A DNA stretch of 64,000 nucleotides from Nocardioides sp. Iso805N. Lineage in GTDB: Bacteria > Actinomycetota > Actinomycetes > Propionibacteriales > Nocardioidaceae. The DNA is taken from positions 1-64,000 of the forward strand of contig NZ_KB822588.1 of NCBI RefSeq assembly GCF_000364605.1. Direction: 5' to 3'. The notes under the pieces are model-generated. The model ran no database searches, was not told where the DNA came from, and saw nothing but the letters and a program-made list of their open reading frames with translations. Position 1 is the stretch's first letter. Each line of letters opens with the position of its first letter. Positions 1 through 15,303 of this stretch are shown here, in pieces. Made by a program: the position numbers and the translations under genes.

Positions 1-87
1 CGTGGGGTGCCCGCCAGGGGCGCTGCCGGACGACGCGCCGCGACGAAGGAGCGCCGCGCGGCGGTAGGCCTGCCCCTAGGGCGCCCC

Positions 88-240
88 AGGCCCGGTCACG
101 CCGCACACCCAAGCGGCCCCGGGCCCGGGCCCGCCGCACACCCGAAACCCAGGCCCGGCCACGCCGCACACCCGAAACCCAGGCCCGGCCACGCCGCACA
201 CCCGAAACCCAGGCCCGGCCACGCCGCACACCAGCACCCC
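88..240. repeat. 30-bp tandem repeat, about five units
   Basis: Units begin near 88, 121, 151, 181 and 211. The two copies at 151-180 and 181-210 are identical and the flanking copies are degenerate. The block is very GC-rich and lies just past the 3' end of the tandem Nudix gene. A forward reading frame through it would encode a His/Pro/Ala decapeptide repeat, but nothing else supports that frame as a gene. There are no spacers between units, so it is not a CRISPR array. Bases 1-87 contain nothing I can call. Confidence 0.8.
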
Positions 241-246
241 AACAGC

Positions 247-1170
247 TCAGCGTCTCAGTGACTCCAGCGCCACCCGCACCACGTCCCGCACCGACACCGC
301 CCCCTCCGCGATCGCCGCCACCGGCACCCACCCCACCGCATCGACCGTGCCGTCCACCTCGACCACGCGTGGCTCGGCCCCCGCATCGACACTCGCGGCA
401 TAGATCAGGTGGATGCCGTGGAACTCCTCGTACCGCCCGCTCGGCGCCGTCCCGGTGAACGCGATGTCGTCCGCGGCCAGCAGCGCACCGGCCACGCACT
501 CCAACCCGGTCTCCTCCCGCACCTCGCGCACCAGCGCGTCGGCAGGCGACTCGCCGAAGTCGATACCGCCGCCGGGCAGGTTCCACTGTCCCGGATGCGG
601 GCCGAGCAGCGAGTTGCGGCACAGCAGCACCTCGATCCCGGACTCCTCCACGTCCCGCTGGATCAGCGCGTACGCCGAGATCCGCTGGACCTGCACCGGA
701 CGATGCACCGCCAGCGCATCGCGGACGAGCGGAACGGTCGGCACGGTGCCGTCGAGCACCGCAGCGAGCGGATGCCACGCCGCCTCAGCGGTGCTGCCGC
801 CGACCTCGATGGTGCGCGGCTCGGGCGCGTCGGGTGCGACCCAGCCGTCGTAGACGATGCGCAACGCGTGCGTGTCGACCTGGCGTCCACGCCAGTGCCG
901 GTCGCCGCGATGGCTGAACACCCGGGCGGTCTCGCCCACTCCTGCCTCCAGGCCGGTCTCCTCGAGCACCTCGCGGACCACCGCGGCACGCGGATCCTCG
1001 CCGTGGTCGAGTCCGCCGCCCGGCAGGCTCCAGAGCTCCTCGGAGGTGACGACCTCGGACAGGCGGCTGAGCAGGATCTCGGGTGTTCCGGTGCCGGAGA
1101 CCCGCTGGATGATCGCGTACGCCGCGACCCGTTGCCGGCGCGGCAGCCCCTTCGAGCCGCTCCGTGTCAC
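247..1170 (-). CDS. Tandem Nudix hydrolase (two Nudix domains)
   Basis: A 307-residue protein with two complete Nudix folds. The first Nudix box spans residues 52-74 (G52, E58, R66-E67, E70-E71, G73) and the second residues 201-223 (G201, E207, R215-E216, E219-E220, G222). Both keep every residue of the GX5EX7REUXEEXGU signature, so both halves should bind metal and cleave nucleoside-diphosphate-linked substrates; the substrate cannot be read from the sequence. Most Nudix enzymes have one domain of about 150 residues, so this is a duplication-fusion. The gene lies 30 bp downstream of the flavoprotein gene on the same strand, so the two may be co-transcribed. The family call is firm; the function is open. 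Confidence 0.9.
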   Translation of the reverse strand: MTRSGSKGLPRRQRVAAYAIIQRVSGTGTPEILLSRLSEVVTSEELWSLPGGGLDHGEDPRAAVVREVLEETGLEAGVGETARVFSHRGDRHWRGRQVDTHALRIVYDGWVAPDAPEPRTIEVGGSTAEAAWHPLAAVLDGTVPTVPLVRDALAVHRPVQVQRISAYALIQRDVEESGIEVLLCRNSLLGPHPGQWNLPGGGIDFGESPADALVREVREETGLECVAGALLAADDIAFTGTAPSGRYEEFHGIHLIYAASVDAGAEPRVVEVDGTVDAVGWVPVAAIAEGAVSVRDVVRVALESLRR

Positions 1171-1200
1171 GGTCTGCTCCGGGTCATCGCGGGCGCCGTG

Positions 1201-2478
1201 TCATGAGAACGGCGGCCGGTGGTCCAGCGCGATCGATCGGCGCCCGGCCCAACGCCACACCCGCGCTGCTCGGTCGCGGTCCTCGTCGGTGACCAGGTTG
1301 CCCATCCAGCGCAGCGCGAGCGTCATCAGCCAGTCCGAGCGCATGCCGACCGGCCCGGCAGCGGCCAGCAGTCGCGGCACCGTCACGATCCCGGCCAGAC
1401 GCCGGGCGATCGAGAACGCCTCGCCGTAGTGCTCGCGCAGCAACGCCGGCCACGCGACGTCCAGGTCCGCACCCTCGACCAGCATCTCGGCGACCAGCCG
1501 GCCGGTCTCCAGGCCGTAGTCGATGCCCTCGCCGTTGAGCGGGTTCACGCAGCCGGCGGCGTCGCCGATCAGTGCCCAGTTGGGGCCGGCGACGCCCGAC
1601 ACCGCGCCGCCCATCGGCAGCAGCGCGGACGCCTGCGCCCGCAGCTCACCGCTGAGGCCGAATTCAGCACGGATGCTCTCGGCGTACAGGCGCATGAGGG
1701 GCTTGATCCCTACGTCGGCCGGGCGCTTGGCGGTGGCCAGGGTGCCGGCGCCGAGATTCACCTCGCCGGTGCCCAACGGGAAGACCCAGCCATACCCCGA
1801 CAGGACCTCGCCCTTGGTCCCCGGGCTCGCCGCCGGGCCTCGCAGCTCGAGGTGCGAGCTGATCCACGGATCGTCGCTGCGCTCGGAGGCCACGTAGGAG
1901 CGCCCTGCCACGCCGTAGACGGTGTCGCGGTGCCACTCCCGGCCGAGCACCTTGCCCAGCGGTGAGCGGACACCGTCGGCGACGACCACGCGGCGGCAGG
2001 CGATCTCGGTGCCGTTGTCGAAGACGACTGCTTCGACGCGCCCAGCACGCATGCGTACGTCGACGGCGCGCAGCCCGTCTACGGCGGTCGCGCCGGACTT
2101 GATCGCGGTCGTCCGCAGGTGGTCGTCGAGCTCGGTTCGCGGCACGGCGGAGCCCCACGCGGGCAGGCCTGTCCCGGCCGTGCCGGGACCGGGCCAGCGC
2201 AGCTCCAGCGTCTGCCCGAACCCGTGCGCCCGCAGCCCGTGGTTGACCGTGTGCGTGCGCACCCAGTCCTCCAGGCCGAGTCGGTTCAGCTCCGCGATCG
2301 CGCGCGGGGTGAGCCCGTCGCCACACGTCTTGTCGCGCGGGAAGACCGCCGCGTCCACCAGGACGACGTCGACACCGGCGCGCGCCAGCCATGCCGCCGC
2401 GGCGGACCCGGCCGGGCCGGCCCCGACGACGAGCACGTCGGCCGCCTGCGGAACGGCACTCAGCGGCACAGCACTCAT
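1201..2478 (-). CDS. Geranylgeranyl reductase family FAD-dependent oxidoreductase
   Basis: A 425-residue flavoprotein. Near the N-terminus it has a Rossmann FAD motif (VGAGPAGSAAA), then a CGDGLTPRA segment typical of the geranylgeranyl/digeranylgeranyl reductase group, and near residue 300 the second FAD motif GDAAGCVNPLNGEGIDYGL. In actinobacteria this family includes menaquinone isoprenyl-chain reductases (MenJ-like) and other prenyl reductases, so saturation of an isoprenoid chain at the membrane is the best guess. I chose the ATG at 2478 because a GAGG-type ribosome site lies about 10 nt upstream; a start 33 nt earlier lacks one. The exact substrate is inferred, not seen. Confidence 0.85.
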   Translation of the reverse strand: MSAVPLSAVPQAADVLVVGAGPAGSAAAAWLARAGVDVVLVDAAVFPRDKTCGDGLTPRAIAELNRLGLEDWVRTHTVNHGLRAHGFGQTLELRWPGPGTAGTGLPAWGSAVPRTELDDHLRTTAIKSGATAVDGLRAVDVRMRAGRVEAVVFDNGTEIACRRVVVADGVRSPLGKVLGREWHRDTVYGVAGRSYVASERSDDPWISSHLELRGPAASPGTKGEVLSGYGWVFPLGTGEVNLGAGTLATAKRPADVGIKPLMRLYAESIRAEFGLSGELRAQASALLPMGGAVSGVAGPNWALIGDAAGCVNPLNGEGIDYGLETGRLVAEMLVEGADLDVAWPALLREHYGEAFSIARRLAGIVTVPRLLAAAGPVGMRSDWLMTLALRWMGNLVTDEDRDRAARVWRWAGRRSIALDHRPPFS

Positions 2479-2550
2479 GCGCCGAAGGCTACCTCGCCCG
2501 GCGTCCCGCACCGGCCCAGCCGGCGGCCTCCGGCCACAGGTCGTCCTTGC

Positions 2551-3084
2551 TCAGCCCTTCTTGCGCAGGGCCTGGTGGCTGAGCTGCGGGCTGAAGGTGG
2601 CAATCGCCTTCCGCGAGCACGCGCGCGTCTTGTAGGGCACGAACTGCGCGGTGTAGGAGTCCGGCACGAAGACCCGGAAGCCGTCGACCTTCTTGGGCTT
2701 GCACTGCGAGCGGTCGTAGTTAGCGGTCTGTGCGATCTGGACCCGGCTGGTCGCGCGCTGACCGGGATGCAGCACGAAGGAGCGCACCGGGGTGCCGGGC
2801 GCCCGGGTCGCGGCAGCGCCGACCTGGGTGCCGTTGCCATGACCGACGAAGGAGAGCCCGCCGTACCCGCCGGTGCGACAGGCGTGGTCGGTGGTGTTCT
2901 TGTAGCGCAGCGTGCCGTAGAGGCTGCCGGCTGCGGCGCCGCTGACGCGGAACGTGACGGCGAGGTCGGCGGTGGAGCACTCCGGCGCAGCCGCGCCGGC
3001 CGGTGCCGGCGGGACCGCCGTCAGGACACCACCCGCGAGGCCGCTGGCGAGGGCGGCGCCGAGGATCATCTTGGTCGGATTCAT
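2551..3084 (-). CDS. Secreted DUF4232-type protein
   Basis: A 177-residue protein with a signal peptide: a basic N-terminus (MNPTK), a hydrophobic stretch rich in Ala/Gly/Leu, and an Ala-rich cleavage region near residue 32. The mature part has four Cys residues that could form disulfides and resembles the actinobacterial DUF4232 family of small exported beta-rich domains with no known activity. The start at 3084 is fixed by a strong GGAGG site 7 nt upstream. It stands between rpoC and the flavoprotein gene and is probably transcribed alone. Assignment to DUF4232 is from overall pattern only. Confidence 0.7.
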   Translation of the reverse strand: MNPTKMILGAALASGLAGGVLTAVPPAPAGAAAPECSTADLAVTFRVSGAAAGSLYGTLRYKNTTDHACRTGGYGGLSFVGHGNGTQVGAAATRAPGTPVRSFVLHPGQRATSRVQIAQTANYDRSQCKPKKVDGFRVFVPDSYTAQFVPYKTRACSRKAIATFSPQLSHQALRKKG

Positions 3085-3200
3085 GGTCGTACCTCCTGAC
3101 GAGAGATGAGCTGGCTCACACCATGGCGGTACCCAATGAGCGCGGATCCAGAGCGGAGCCGCGCCGGCTTCCCACATCGACGGCTGGATCTCGATACGCA

Positions 3201-3234
3201 GAAGCCCCGCCCGAGCAAGCTCGGGCGGGGCTTC
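3201..3234 (-). terminator. Hairpin terminator downstream of rpoC
   Basis: Perfect 15-bp stem (3201-3215 with 3220-3234) and a 4-nt loop, beginning 41 nt after the rpoC stop. It is very GC-rich with no clear U-tract on either strand, as is common for actinobacterial intrinsic terminators. It probably ends the rpoBC transcript and could act in both directions. Confidence 0.75.
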
Positions 3235-3274
3235 GTGCTACTCGATCTGGTTCTTACACCAGAGCTTCGCTAGC

Positions 3275-7075
<3,801 letters not shown>

Positions 7076-7129
7076 TTTGGCTGCTTTCCTCGTTCTTCCG
7101 AATTCTGTGTGGCTTGAGGGACCGAGCGG

Positions 7130-7162
7130 AGGCAGTACGCCGGGGGTTCCGGCGTACTGCCT
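7130..7162 (-). other. Intercistronic hairpin between rpoB and rpoC
   Basis: A perfect 12-bp stem (7130-7141 with 7151-7162) around a 9-nt loop, in the 93-bp gap between the rpoB stop and the rpoC start. It could be an RNA-processing or stabilising element or a partial terminator setting the rpoB:rpoC ratio. It lacks a U-tract, so full termination is unlikely. Confidence 0.6.
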
Positions 7163-7168
7163 TCACGC

Positions 7169-10639
<3,471 letters not shown>

Positions 10640-10739
10640 GAGGAATCCTTCTTGCGGGTATCGCTGGCTGAAGTCGCTGCCGACCACTCCTCCGCCACCG
10701 GGCAGGCGGGAGGGCATATGAAGGCATGCGCAAAGAACA

Positions 10740-10768
10740 ACGATAGCGCAAAAAGGCGGCCGCCACAA
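10740..10768 (-). promoter_or_regulatory. Probable housekeeping promoter of rpoBC
   Basis: On the minus strand: TTGTGG at 10768-10763, a 17-bp spacer, and TATCGT at 10745-10740. This fits a SigA/HrdB-type promoter with optimal spacing and would give a leader of about 95 nt before the rpoB TTG start. No second promoter of equal quality was seen in 10640-10917. Confidence 0.6.
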
Positions 10769-10917
10769 TACCGGACGCGGTCAGGCGGCTGCGTCCGGAC
10801 GATCATGCGCCTCTACGGCGCCCAGGTCAAGCAACGCGCGGCAAGATCGCCACGAAAACGGGACGTCCCCGATCGCACCGTACGGCGGGGCTGCGCGGGC
10901 CGCCGTACGGTCGCCGG

Positions 10918-11751
10918 TCACTGTGCGAGCGGAGTCGTCACCAGGTTGTCGATCAGCCACGCGTCGCCCACCCGCCGCATCGTGGCGGTGACCTGGTCCT
11001 GGTAGGGGATCGGCGTCGCCGAGGCCTTGTTGGTCGTCGGCCGGTCGACGAAGAGCAGCACCTGCACCCGGTCCGCGTCGACCCGGACGATGCCGCTGTC
11101 GACCACCTTGGCGGTGATCACCGTCTGGGTGCCGGGCGCGTTCTTCTTGATCAGCGCGAAGATCCGGTCGTACTTCGTGCGGTAGGCGTCGGTCATGTAG
11201 CTCTCCGCCCTGGCCTGGTCGGTGTCGAGCTTGCGATAGTCGTAGGACAGCGCCGGCACGATCGCCTCCTTGGCTGCCGCCTGCGCCGCCACCGCCCGGT
11301 CCTCGATCCGGGTCACCTTCGTGCCGCTCGAGAGCTCGGCGTCGGCCTGGACGACCTTGGCGGCCGATTCGCGGGGGGCGAGCACGCCGGCGAGCGCGAC
11401 GGCCGCGAGCGCGACCACGCCGACGACGGCGAGCACCCATCCCGGCACGAGGTACGGCGCCCTGCGCGGTCGCTCGTCCGGCGCATCCGGCGCCTCGACA
11501 GGCTCGGCGGGCGAGGCGGGCTCGGTCGCCTCGACAGGCTCGGCGGAAGCGGGCGAGATCGAGGCGTCGTACGCGCTGCGCCGGTCCGGGTCGAGCAGGA
11601 CCGCGGCGGCCTCGTTCAGGGTGGCGAAGCGGCGCTCGGTCGGATCCAGGTCGGCGATCGAGGAGCGCCACGCAGAGCGGATCTCGTCCGCGCTCGCGGT
11701 CTGCTCGACGCCCAGGAGGTCGTACCAGGTCGGGGTCAGGGCGGCGCTCAC
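10918..11751 (-). CDS. Mce-associated membrane protein with N-terminal J-like domain
   Basis: A 277-residue protein. Residues about 5-62 resemble a DnaJ domain (WYDLLGV, then ASADEIRSAW, then NEAAAVLLDPDRRSAYD), but the HPD tripeptide needed to stimulate Hsp70 is replaced by LDP. A low-complexity EPVEA linker follows, then one membrane helix near residue 100, then an extracytoplasmic domain typical of Mce-associated (Mas) proteins ending near GDAWLIDN. The GTG start at 11751 overlaps the upstream stop by 4 nt (GTGA). It is the last gene of the mce operon and probably helps assemble or stabilise the Mce complex. The J-like/Mas fusion is unusual, and the linker derives from a dispersed repeat. 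Confidence 0.8.
   Translation of the reverse strand: MSAALTPTWYDLLGVEQTASADEIRSAWRSSIADLDPTERRFATLNEAAAVLLDPDRRSAYDASISPASAEPVEATEPASPAEPVEAPDAPDERPRRAPYLVPGWVLAVVGVVALAAVALAGVLAPRESAAKVVQADAELSSGTKVTRIEDRAVAAQAAAKEAIVPALSYDYRKLDTDQARAESYMTDAYRTKYDRIFALIKKNAPGTQTVITAKVVDSGIVRVDADRVQVLLFVDRPTTNKASATPIPYQDQVTATMRRVGDAWLIDNLVTTPLAQ
11493..11543. repeat. Two copies of dispersed EPVEA-type palindromic repeat
   Basis: The 15-mer CCTCGACAGGCTCGG occurs at 11493-11507 and 11529-11543 inside the J-like/Mas gene, in frame, adding an acidic Pro/Ala linker of about 18 residues. Confidence 0.8.
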
Positions 11752-12464
11752 TGCGCACCTCCCGTGGAACCCGAGCCCGTGGAACCCGAGCCCGTGGAAC
11801 CCGAGCCCGTGGAGCTGGAGCTGGCCTTCTCCGCCGGGGTGAAGGCGTCGACCAGCCACTTCCCGCCGGTCTTCACCATGCTGACCTCGAAGCGGTAGGG
11901 CTCGGGCGTGCCGGTGAGGTAGTCCGTCGAGCCCTTCTTCTTCGGGTAGGAGTTGGTGAACGACCCGGCGACCAGCACGGTCGCGGTGTCGGAGTCGATC
12001 GCCGCCACGCCGGCCGAGTAGATCTGGGTGGTCCGCTTGACCCCGGTCTGGGAGACGCTCGCCTCGGCGTACGGGACGCCCTCGTTCTCGAAGTCAGTGC
12101 GGAACTTGGCGGTGACGACGGCCTCGACCAACTGGCGGTACTTCGGCATCTGGCCGGACTTCGCGTCGAGCATGTCCGGCCCGTAGTTGTTGACCCGCAG
12201 CGCGAACTGCCGCGCCTGCGACATCGCGTCGTCGCGCTCGGACTGGAGACTGTCCGATCCGGAGAAGGCGCTGGTCACCCGGCCCCAGCCGGAGCCGGTG
12301 CCGTCGTTGACGACCCGGCCACCGAGGTAGCCGAGCGAGGCGAGGATGACCAGGACGAGAACGCCCAGGACTCCCCACCTCACGCCTGCGGAGACCCGCG
12401 TGGCAGTGGGCTCGTCGTCGTGCGGTGCAGACGTCTCGGACGTGTCGGGACCCGACGGGGTCAC
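11748..12464 (-). CDS. Mce-associated membrane protein (Mas)
   Basis: A 238-residue protein with a short acidic cytoplasmic N-terminus, one membrane helix (WGVLGVLVLVILASLGYLGG) and an extracytoplasmic domain of the Mas family ending in KTGGKWLVDAFTP. The C-terminus is a Gly/Ser/Thr tail encoded by a 15-bp tandem repeat. The GTG at 12464 overlaps the mceF stop by 4 nt, matching the coupling used across this operon; an upstream GTG at 12515 with an AAGGA site is the alternative. Mas proteins stabilise the Mce transporter in mycobacteria; that role is inferred here from family and operon. Confidence 0.8.
   Translation of the reverse strand: MTPSGPDTSETSAPHDDEPTATRVSAGVRWGVLGVLVLVILASLGYLGGRVVNDGTGSGWGRVTSAFSGSDSLQSERDDAMSQARQFALRVNNYGPDMLDAKSGQMPKYRQLVEAVVTAKFRTDFENEGVPYAEASVSQTGVKRTTQIYSAGVAAIDSDTATVLVAGSFTNSYPKKKGSTDYLTGTPEPYRFEVSMVKTGGKWLVDAFTPAEKASSSSTGSGSTGSGSTGSGSTGGAQ
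11761..11818. repeat. 15-bp tandem repeat encoding a Gly/Ser/Thr tail
   Basis: Just under four copies of a 15-bp unit (starts at 11761, 11776, 11791, 11806) encode repeated GSGST at the C-terminus of the Mas protein. Unit number is likely to vary between strains. Confidence 0.85.
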
Positions 12465-13732
12465 GGAGTCGTCGAGCTGTTCGCTGTCAGGGGCTGCTGG
12501 TAGAGCCACTTCCACGTGTCCTTCCCAAGCGAGGTGGAGGCATCCGCGGTCGGGTCGCCCCAGTTGAGCTGACCGGTCTTCTCGTCGTACGACGCGACGA
12601 CCGGCGCCCGATAGGCGGCCGCGGCCCGCTGATGGTAGTTCTGCACACCGCGCGCGTTGCTCTTGCTGATCGGTTCGGTGCATTGGGCCGCGGTGTTCAT
12701 GTTCCGCGGCGTGGTGTCCTGGGGCGCACGCTTCTTGGTCGACTGGTAGCCGTCGTGGCAGACCGCCTGCGTGGTCAGGATGAGGCCGAAGCGGGCGTCG
12801 TACTGGCCCGAGTCGTTCTTGGCGAGGACGCTGAAGCCGCCCTCGGTGACGTAGGGATAGACCACCAGCACGTAGCGCAGACCGGGCAGGTGCGCCTGGA
12901 CGATCCGTCCGGTGGTGAGCCCCTCGGAGATGATCTGCCCGAGGTCGACGCCACTGCGGTCCAGGAAGTCGCGCAGCTCGCTCGCACCGGCCGAGCCGTT
13001 GGCCAGCAGCTTGACCAGGTCCTGGTTGGACGCCGACAGGGTGTCGGAGACCAGCGACAGGTTCTGCGCGAAGGACCTGATCGAGCTCTCGGTGTCCGTC
13101 TGCGTCTTCAGCACGGTGTTGCCGTCCTTGAGCAGCGCCGTGGTGACGTCGAAGTTCTTGTCGGCGGCGTCGATGAACGAGGTGCCGGAGTCGAGGATCG
13201 TCTGCAGCTCCTGACCGGTGCCGGCGAACGCGGTGCCGAGCTCGGTCAGGGTGGTCTGCAGGGCCTGCTGGTCGACGGAGTTGACGGTGGTCGACACGTC
13301 GCCGAGGAGCTTGTCCGTCGGGACCGGGATGCTGGTGTCGCGCTCGGCGATCGTCGAGCCGTTCTTGAGGTACGGCGCGGTCTTCGTCCGCGGCTGCAGC
13401 TCCACGTACTGCTCGCCCACGGCCGACCGGTTGCCGACCACGGCCAGGGTGTCTGCCGGGATGTCCTCCTGCGACTTGTCGATGTCGAGGTAGACATCGA
13501 CGCCCGACGCGGTGAGCTTCAGCTTGCCGACCTGGCCGACCCGCACGCCGCGGTAGGAGACCTCGCCACCCTGGTAGATCCCGCCGGAGTCGGCGAAGTG
13601 GGCGACCACGGTGTAGCTGGTCGCGTGCACCAGCCGGTCCAGGTGCGCGTAGCGCGCCCCGGTGAAGCTCACCCCGAGCAAGGTGATGAGCGCGAAGACC
13701 CCGAGCTGGATCCGAGTACGCCGAGTGATCAC
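12461..13732 (-). CDS. mceF: MCE family protein F
   Basis: A 423-residue Mce protein. A membrane anchor lies at residues 8-25, followed by the MCE beta-barrel domain (about residues 35-115, with RGVRVGQVGKL typical of the fold), a long helical region with repeated heptad-like segments (about 130-290), and a variable C-terminal domain with Cys residues. Mce subunits form a hexameric tube that moves lipids across the cell envelope. It is sixth in the mceA-F series and its ATG overlaps the mceE stop (ATGA). Confidence 0.92.
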   Translation of the reverse strand: MITRRTRIQLGVFALITLLGVSFTGARYAHLDRLVHATSYTVVAHFADSGGIYQGGEVSYRGVRVGQVGKLKLTASGVDVYLDIDKSQEDIPADTLAVVGNRSAVGEQYVELQPRTKTAPYLKNGSTIAERDTSIPVPTDKLLGDVSTTVNSVDQQALQTTLTELGTAFAGTGQELQTILDSGTSFIDAADKNFDVTTALLKDGNTVLKTQTDTESSIRSFAQNLSLVSDTLSASNQDLVKLLANGSAGASELRDFLDRSGVDLGQIISEGLTTGRIVQAHLPGLRYVLVVYPYVTEGGFSVLAKNDSGQYDARFGLILTTQAVCHDGYQSTKKRAPQDTTPRNMNTAAQCTEPISKSNARGVQNYHQRAAAAYRAPVVASYDEKTGQLNWGDPTADASTSLGKDTWKWLYQQPLTANSSTTP

Positions 13733-15303
13733 TGCGTGCCTCCCTTGGTCGCGCGGGACGTGTCGAGCCCCGGGACCAGCAGGCTGACCAGGTCGGGATC
13801 GTAGAGCGCGGCGAGCTCGCCGTACGTCGGGCCCTTCGGCCCTGTCTTCAGCTGGATCGAGGCACGCTCGGCGCCGTTCGCCGCGGTATCACCGGAGCCG
13901 GTGTCCTTGCGCAGGCCGAGCGTGCCGAGTCCGAGCAGCCCGCTGGATCCGGAGCTCGGCTGGGTGGTGGATCCGGAGCTGCCGCCGCCCTGGCCCAGGA
14001 CGCCGCCGAGCAGGTTGGCCAGCTGGCCGGGCAGGATGCTGGAGAGGTTGGGCAGCCCGGGGATCATGTTGAGCAGCTTGCACACGGCGGTCTTGGCGTT
14101 GGCGGTCTTGAGGCACTCGCTCTTGAGCTGGGTGAGCGCCTTGACCGAGGCGAGCACGTTGATGCAGGCCTGGCTGGTCAGGCTGCCGGAGGTGAGGCAC
14201 TGCACCACCTCGCTGACCACGTGGCCCGGTGCGATGTCGCTCGGCACCAGGTTGCTCAGACCGCCGGACAGGATGTCGGAGAAGTCCAGGTTGAGGCTGA
14301 TGTTGAGGTTGACGAAGTCGCCCATGTGCAGGTTGCGCGCCGCCTGCGGCGTACCGCCGACGGCTGCGTCGACGAAGGGGTAGGTCAGCAGCGTGTTGAA
14401 CGCGTTGACGAAGTGGTCGCCCGACTTCGCCAGCGAGGTCAGCACGGGCTGCAGGTTGCGGACGATGTCGATGGTGCCCTGCTTGGACGCCTTGATCACC
14501 CGGACGCCGGTGTCGCCGAGCTTGCTCAGCGCCTGCAGCATGGTGACCAGGTCCTGGCGCTGTTGGTTGATGCTGCTCAGCGCGCTGGGCAGCTCCTGCA
14601 GCGTGGAGTCGATGGTCTTCTCCTGCGACCGGGCCGTGGTCGAGAGCTTGGCGACCGCGTCGAGGGCGTCGGTGATGGCCTGCTTGTGCTCGTCCAGGTT
14701 CTTGGCGAAGACGTCGACCTGGGTGAGGACCGACTTGGCGGCGTCCTCGTGCCCGGCCAGCGCCTTGTTGAGCTCGGTGGAGATGGTGTGCAGCTGGGCC
14801 ACGCCGCCGCCGTTGAGGATCAGGCTGAGCGCGCCCAGCACCTGCTCGACCTCCGGGTTGTCCCCGGAGCGAGCCAGCGGGATCGTGTCGCCGTTCTTCA
14901 TCAGGGTGGTGCTCGGGTCCGAGGGCGACTGCAGGGCGACGAACTTCTCCCCCAGCAGGCTGGTCTGCTGGATCTCGGCGGTCGCGTTGTCGGGGAGCTT
15001 GGTGTCCTTGCGGACCTTCACCGTCACGTCGGCGATGCCCTTGGTCAGCTGGATCTTGTCCACCTTGCCGACGGTGACGTCGTTGAGCTTGACCGTGGAG
15101 TCGGGGACCAGGTCGAGCACGTCGCGGAACTGCACGTGCAGCGTCAACGGGTCCTTGCCGGTCGACGCGCCGCCGGGCAGCGGCAGGTCGTAGACCGAGA
15201 AGCCGCAGCCGCCCAGGGTCAGGCAGCCGACCAGGACCGCCACCACCGCGGTGAGGACCCGCCTGCGATCGCGCACCGCGTTCCCCCGTCGCCTCGACAT
15301 CAT
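13729..15303 (-). CDS. mceE: MCE family lipoprotein E
   Basis: A 524-residue protein with a lipoprotein signal peptide: an Arg-rich N-terminus, a hydrophobic core and a lipobox LGGC ending at Cys33. This marks it as MceE, the only lipoprotein of the six Mce subunits (LprK-like). The MCE domain follows (about 45-125), then helical segments and a Gly/Ser-rich C-terminal tail. ATG at 15303 overlaps the mceD stop by 4 nt (ATGA); frames extending further upstream are shadows. It is likely anchored on the outer face of the membrane as part of the lipid channel. Confidence 0.92.
   Translation of the reverse strand: MMSRRRGNAVRDRRRVLTAVVAVLVGCLTLGGCGFSVYDLPLPGGASTGKDPLTLHVQFRDVLDLVPDSTVKLNDVTVGKVDKIQLTKGIADVTVKVRKDTKLPDNATAEIQQTSLLGEKFVALQSPSDPSTTLMKNGDTIPLARSGDNPEVEQVLGALSLILNGGGVAQLHTISTELNKALAGHEDAAKSVLTQVDVFAKNLDEHKQAITDALDAVAKLSTTARSQEKTIDSTLQELPSALSSINQQRQDLVTMLQALSKLGDTGVRVIKASKQGTIDIVRNLQPVLTSLAKSGDHFVNAFNTLLTYPFVDAAVGGTPQAARNLHMGDFVNLNISLNLDFSDILSGGLSNLVPSDIAPGHVVSEVVQCLTSGSLTSQACINVLASVKALTQLKSECLKTANAKTAVCKLLNMIPGLPNLSSILPGQLANLLGGVLGQGGGSSGSTTQPSSGSSGLLGLGTLGLRKDTGSGDTAANGAERASIQLKTGPKGPTYGELAALYDPDLVSLLVPGLDTSRATKGGTQ

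Noticed and set aside
88..240. Possible CRISPR array
   Set aside because: The 30-bp units are contiguous with no spacers, and no cas genes are near.
7..261. Open frame with decapeptide repeats at the window start
   Set aside because: It is produced by the 30-bp tandem repeat, has no ribosome site or family match, and overlaps the end of the Nudix gene on the other strand.
10640..10768. N-terminal extension of RpoB
   Set aside because: It spans the promoter and ribosome site; conserved RpoB sequence starts after the TTG at 10639.
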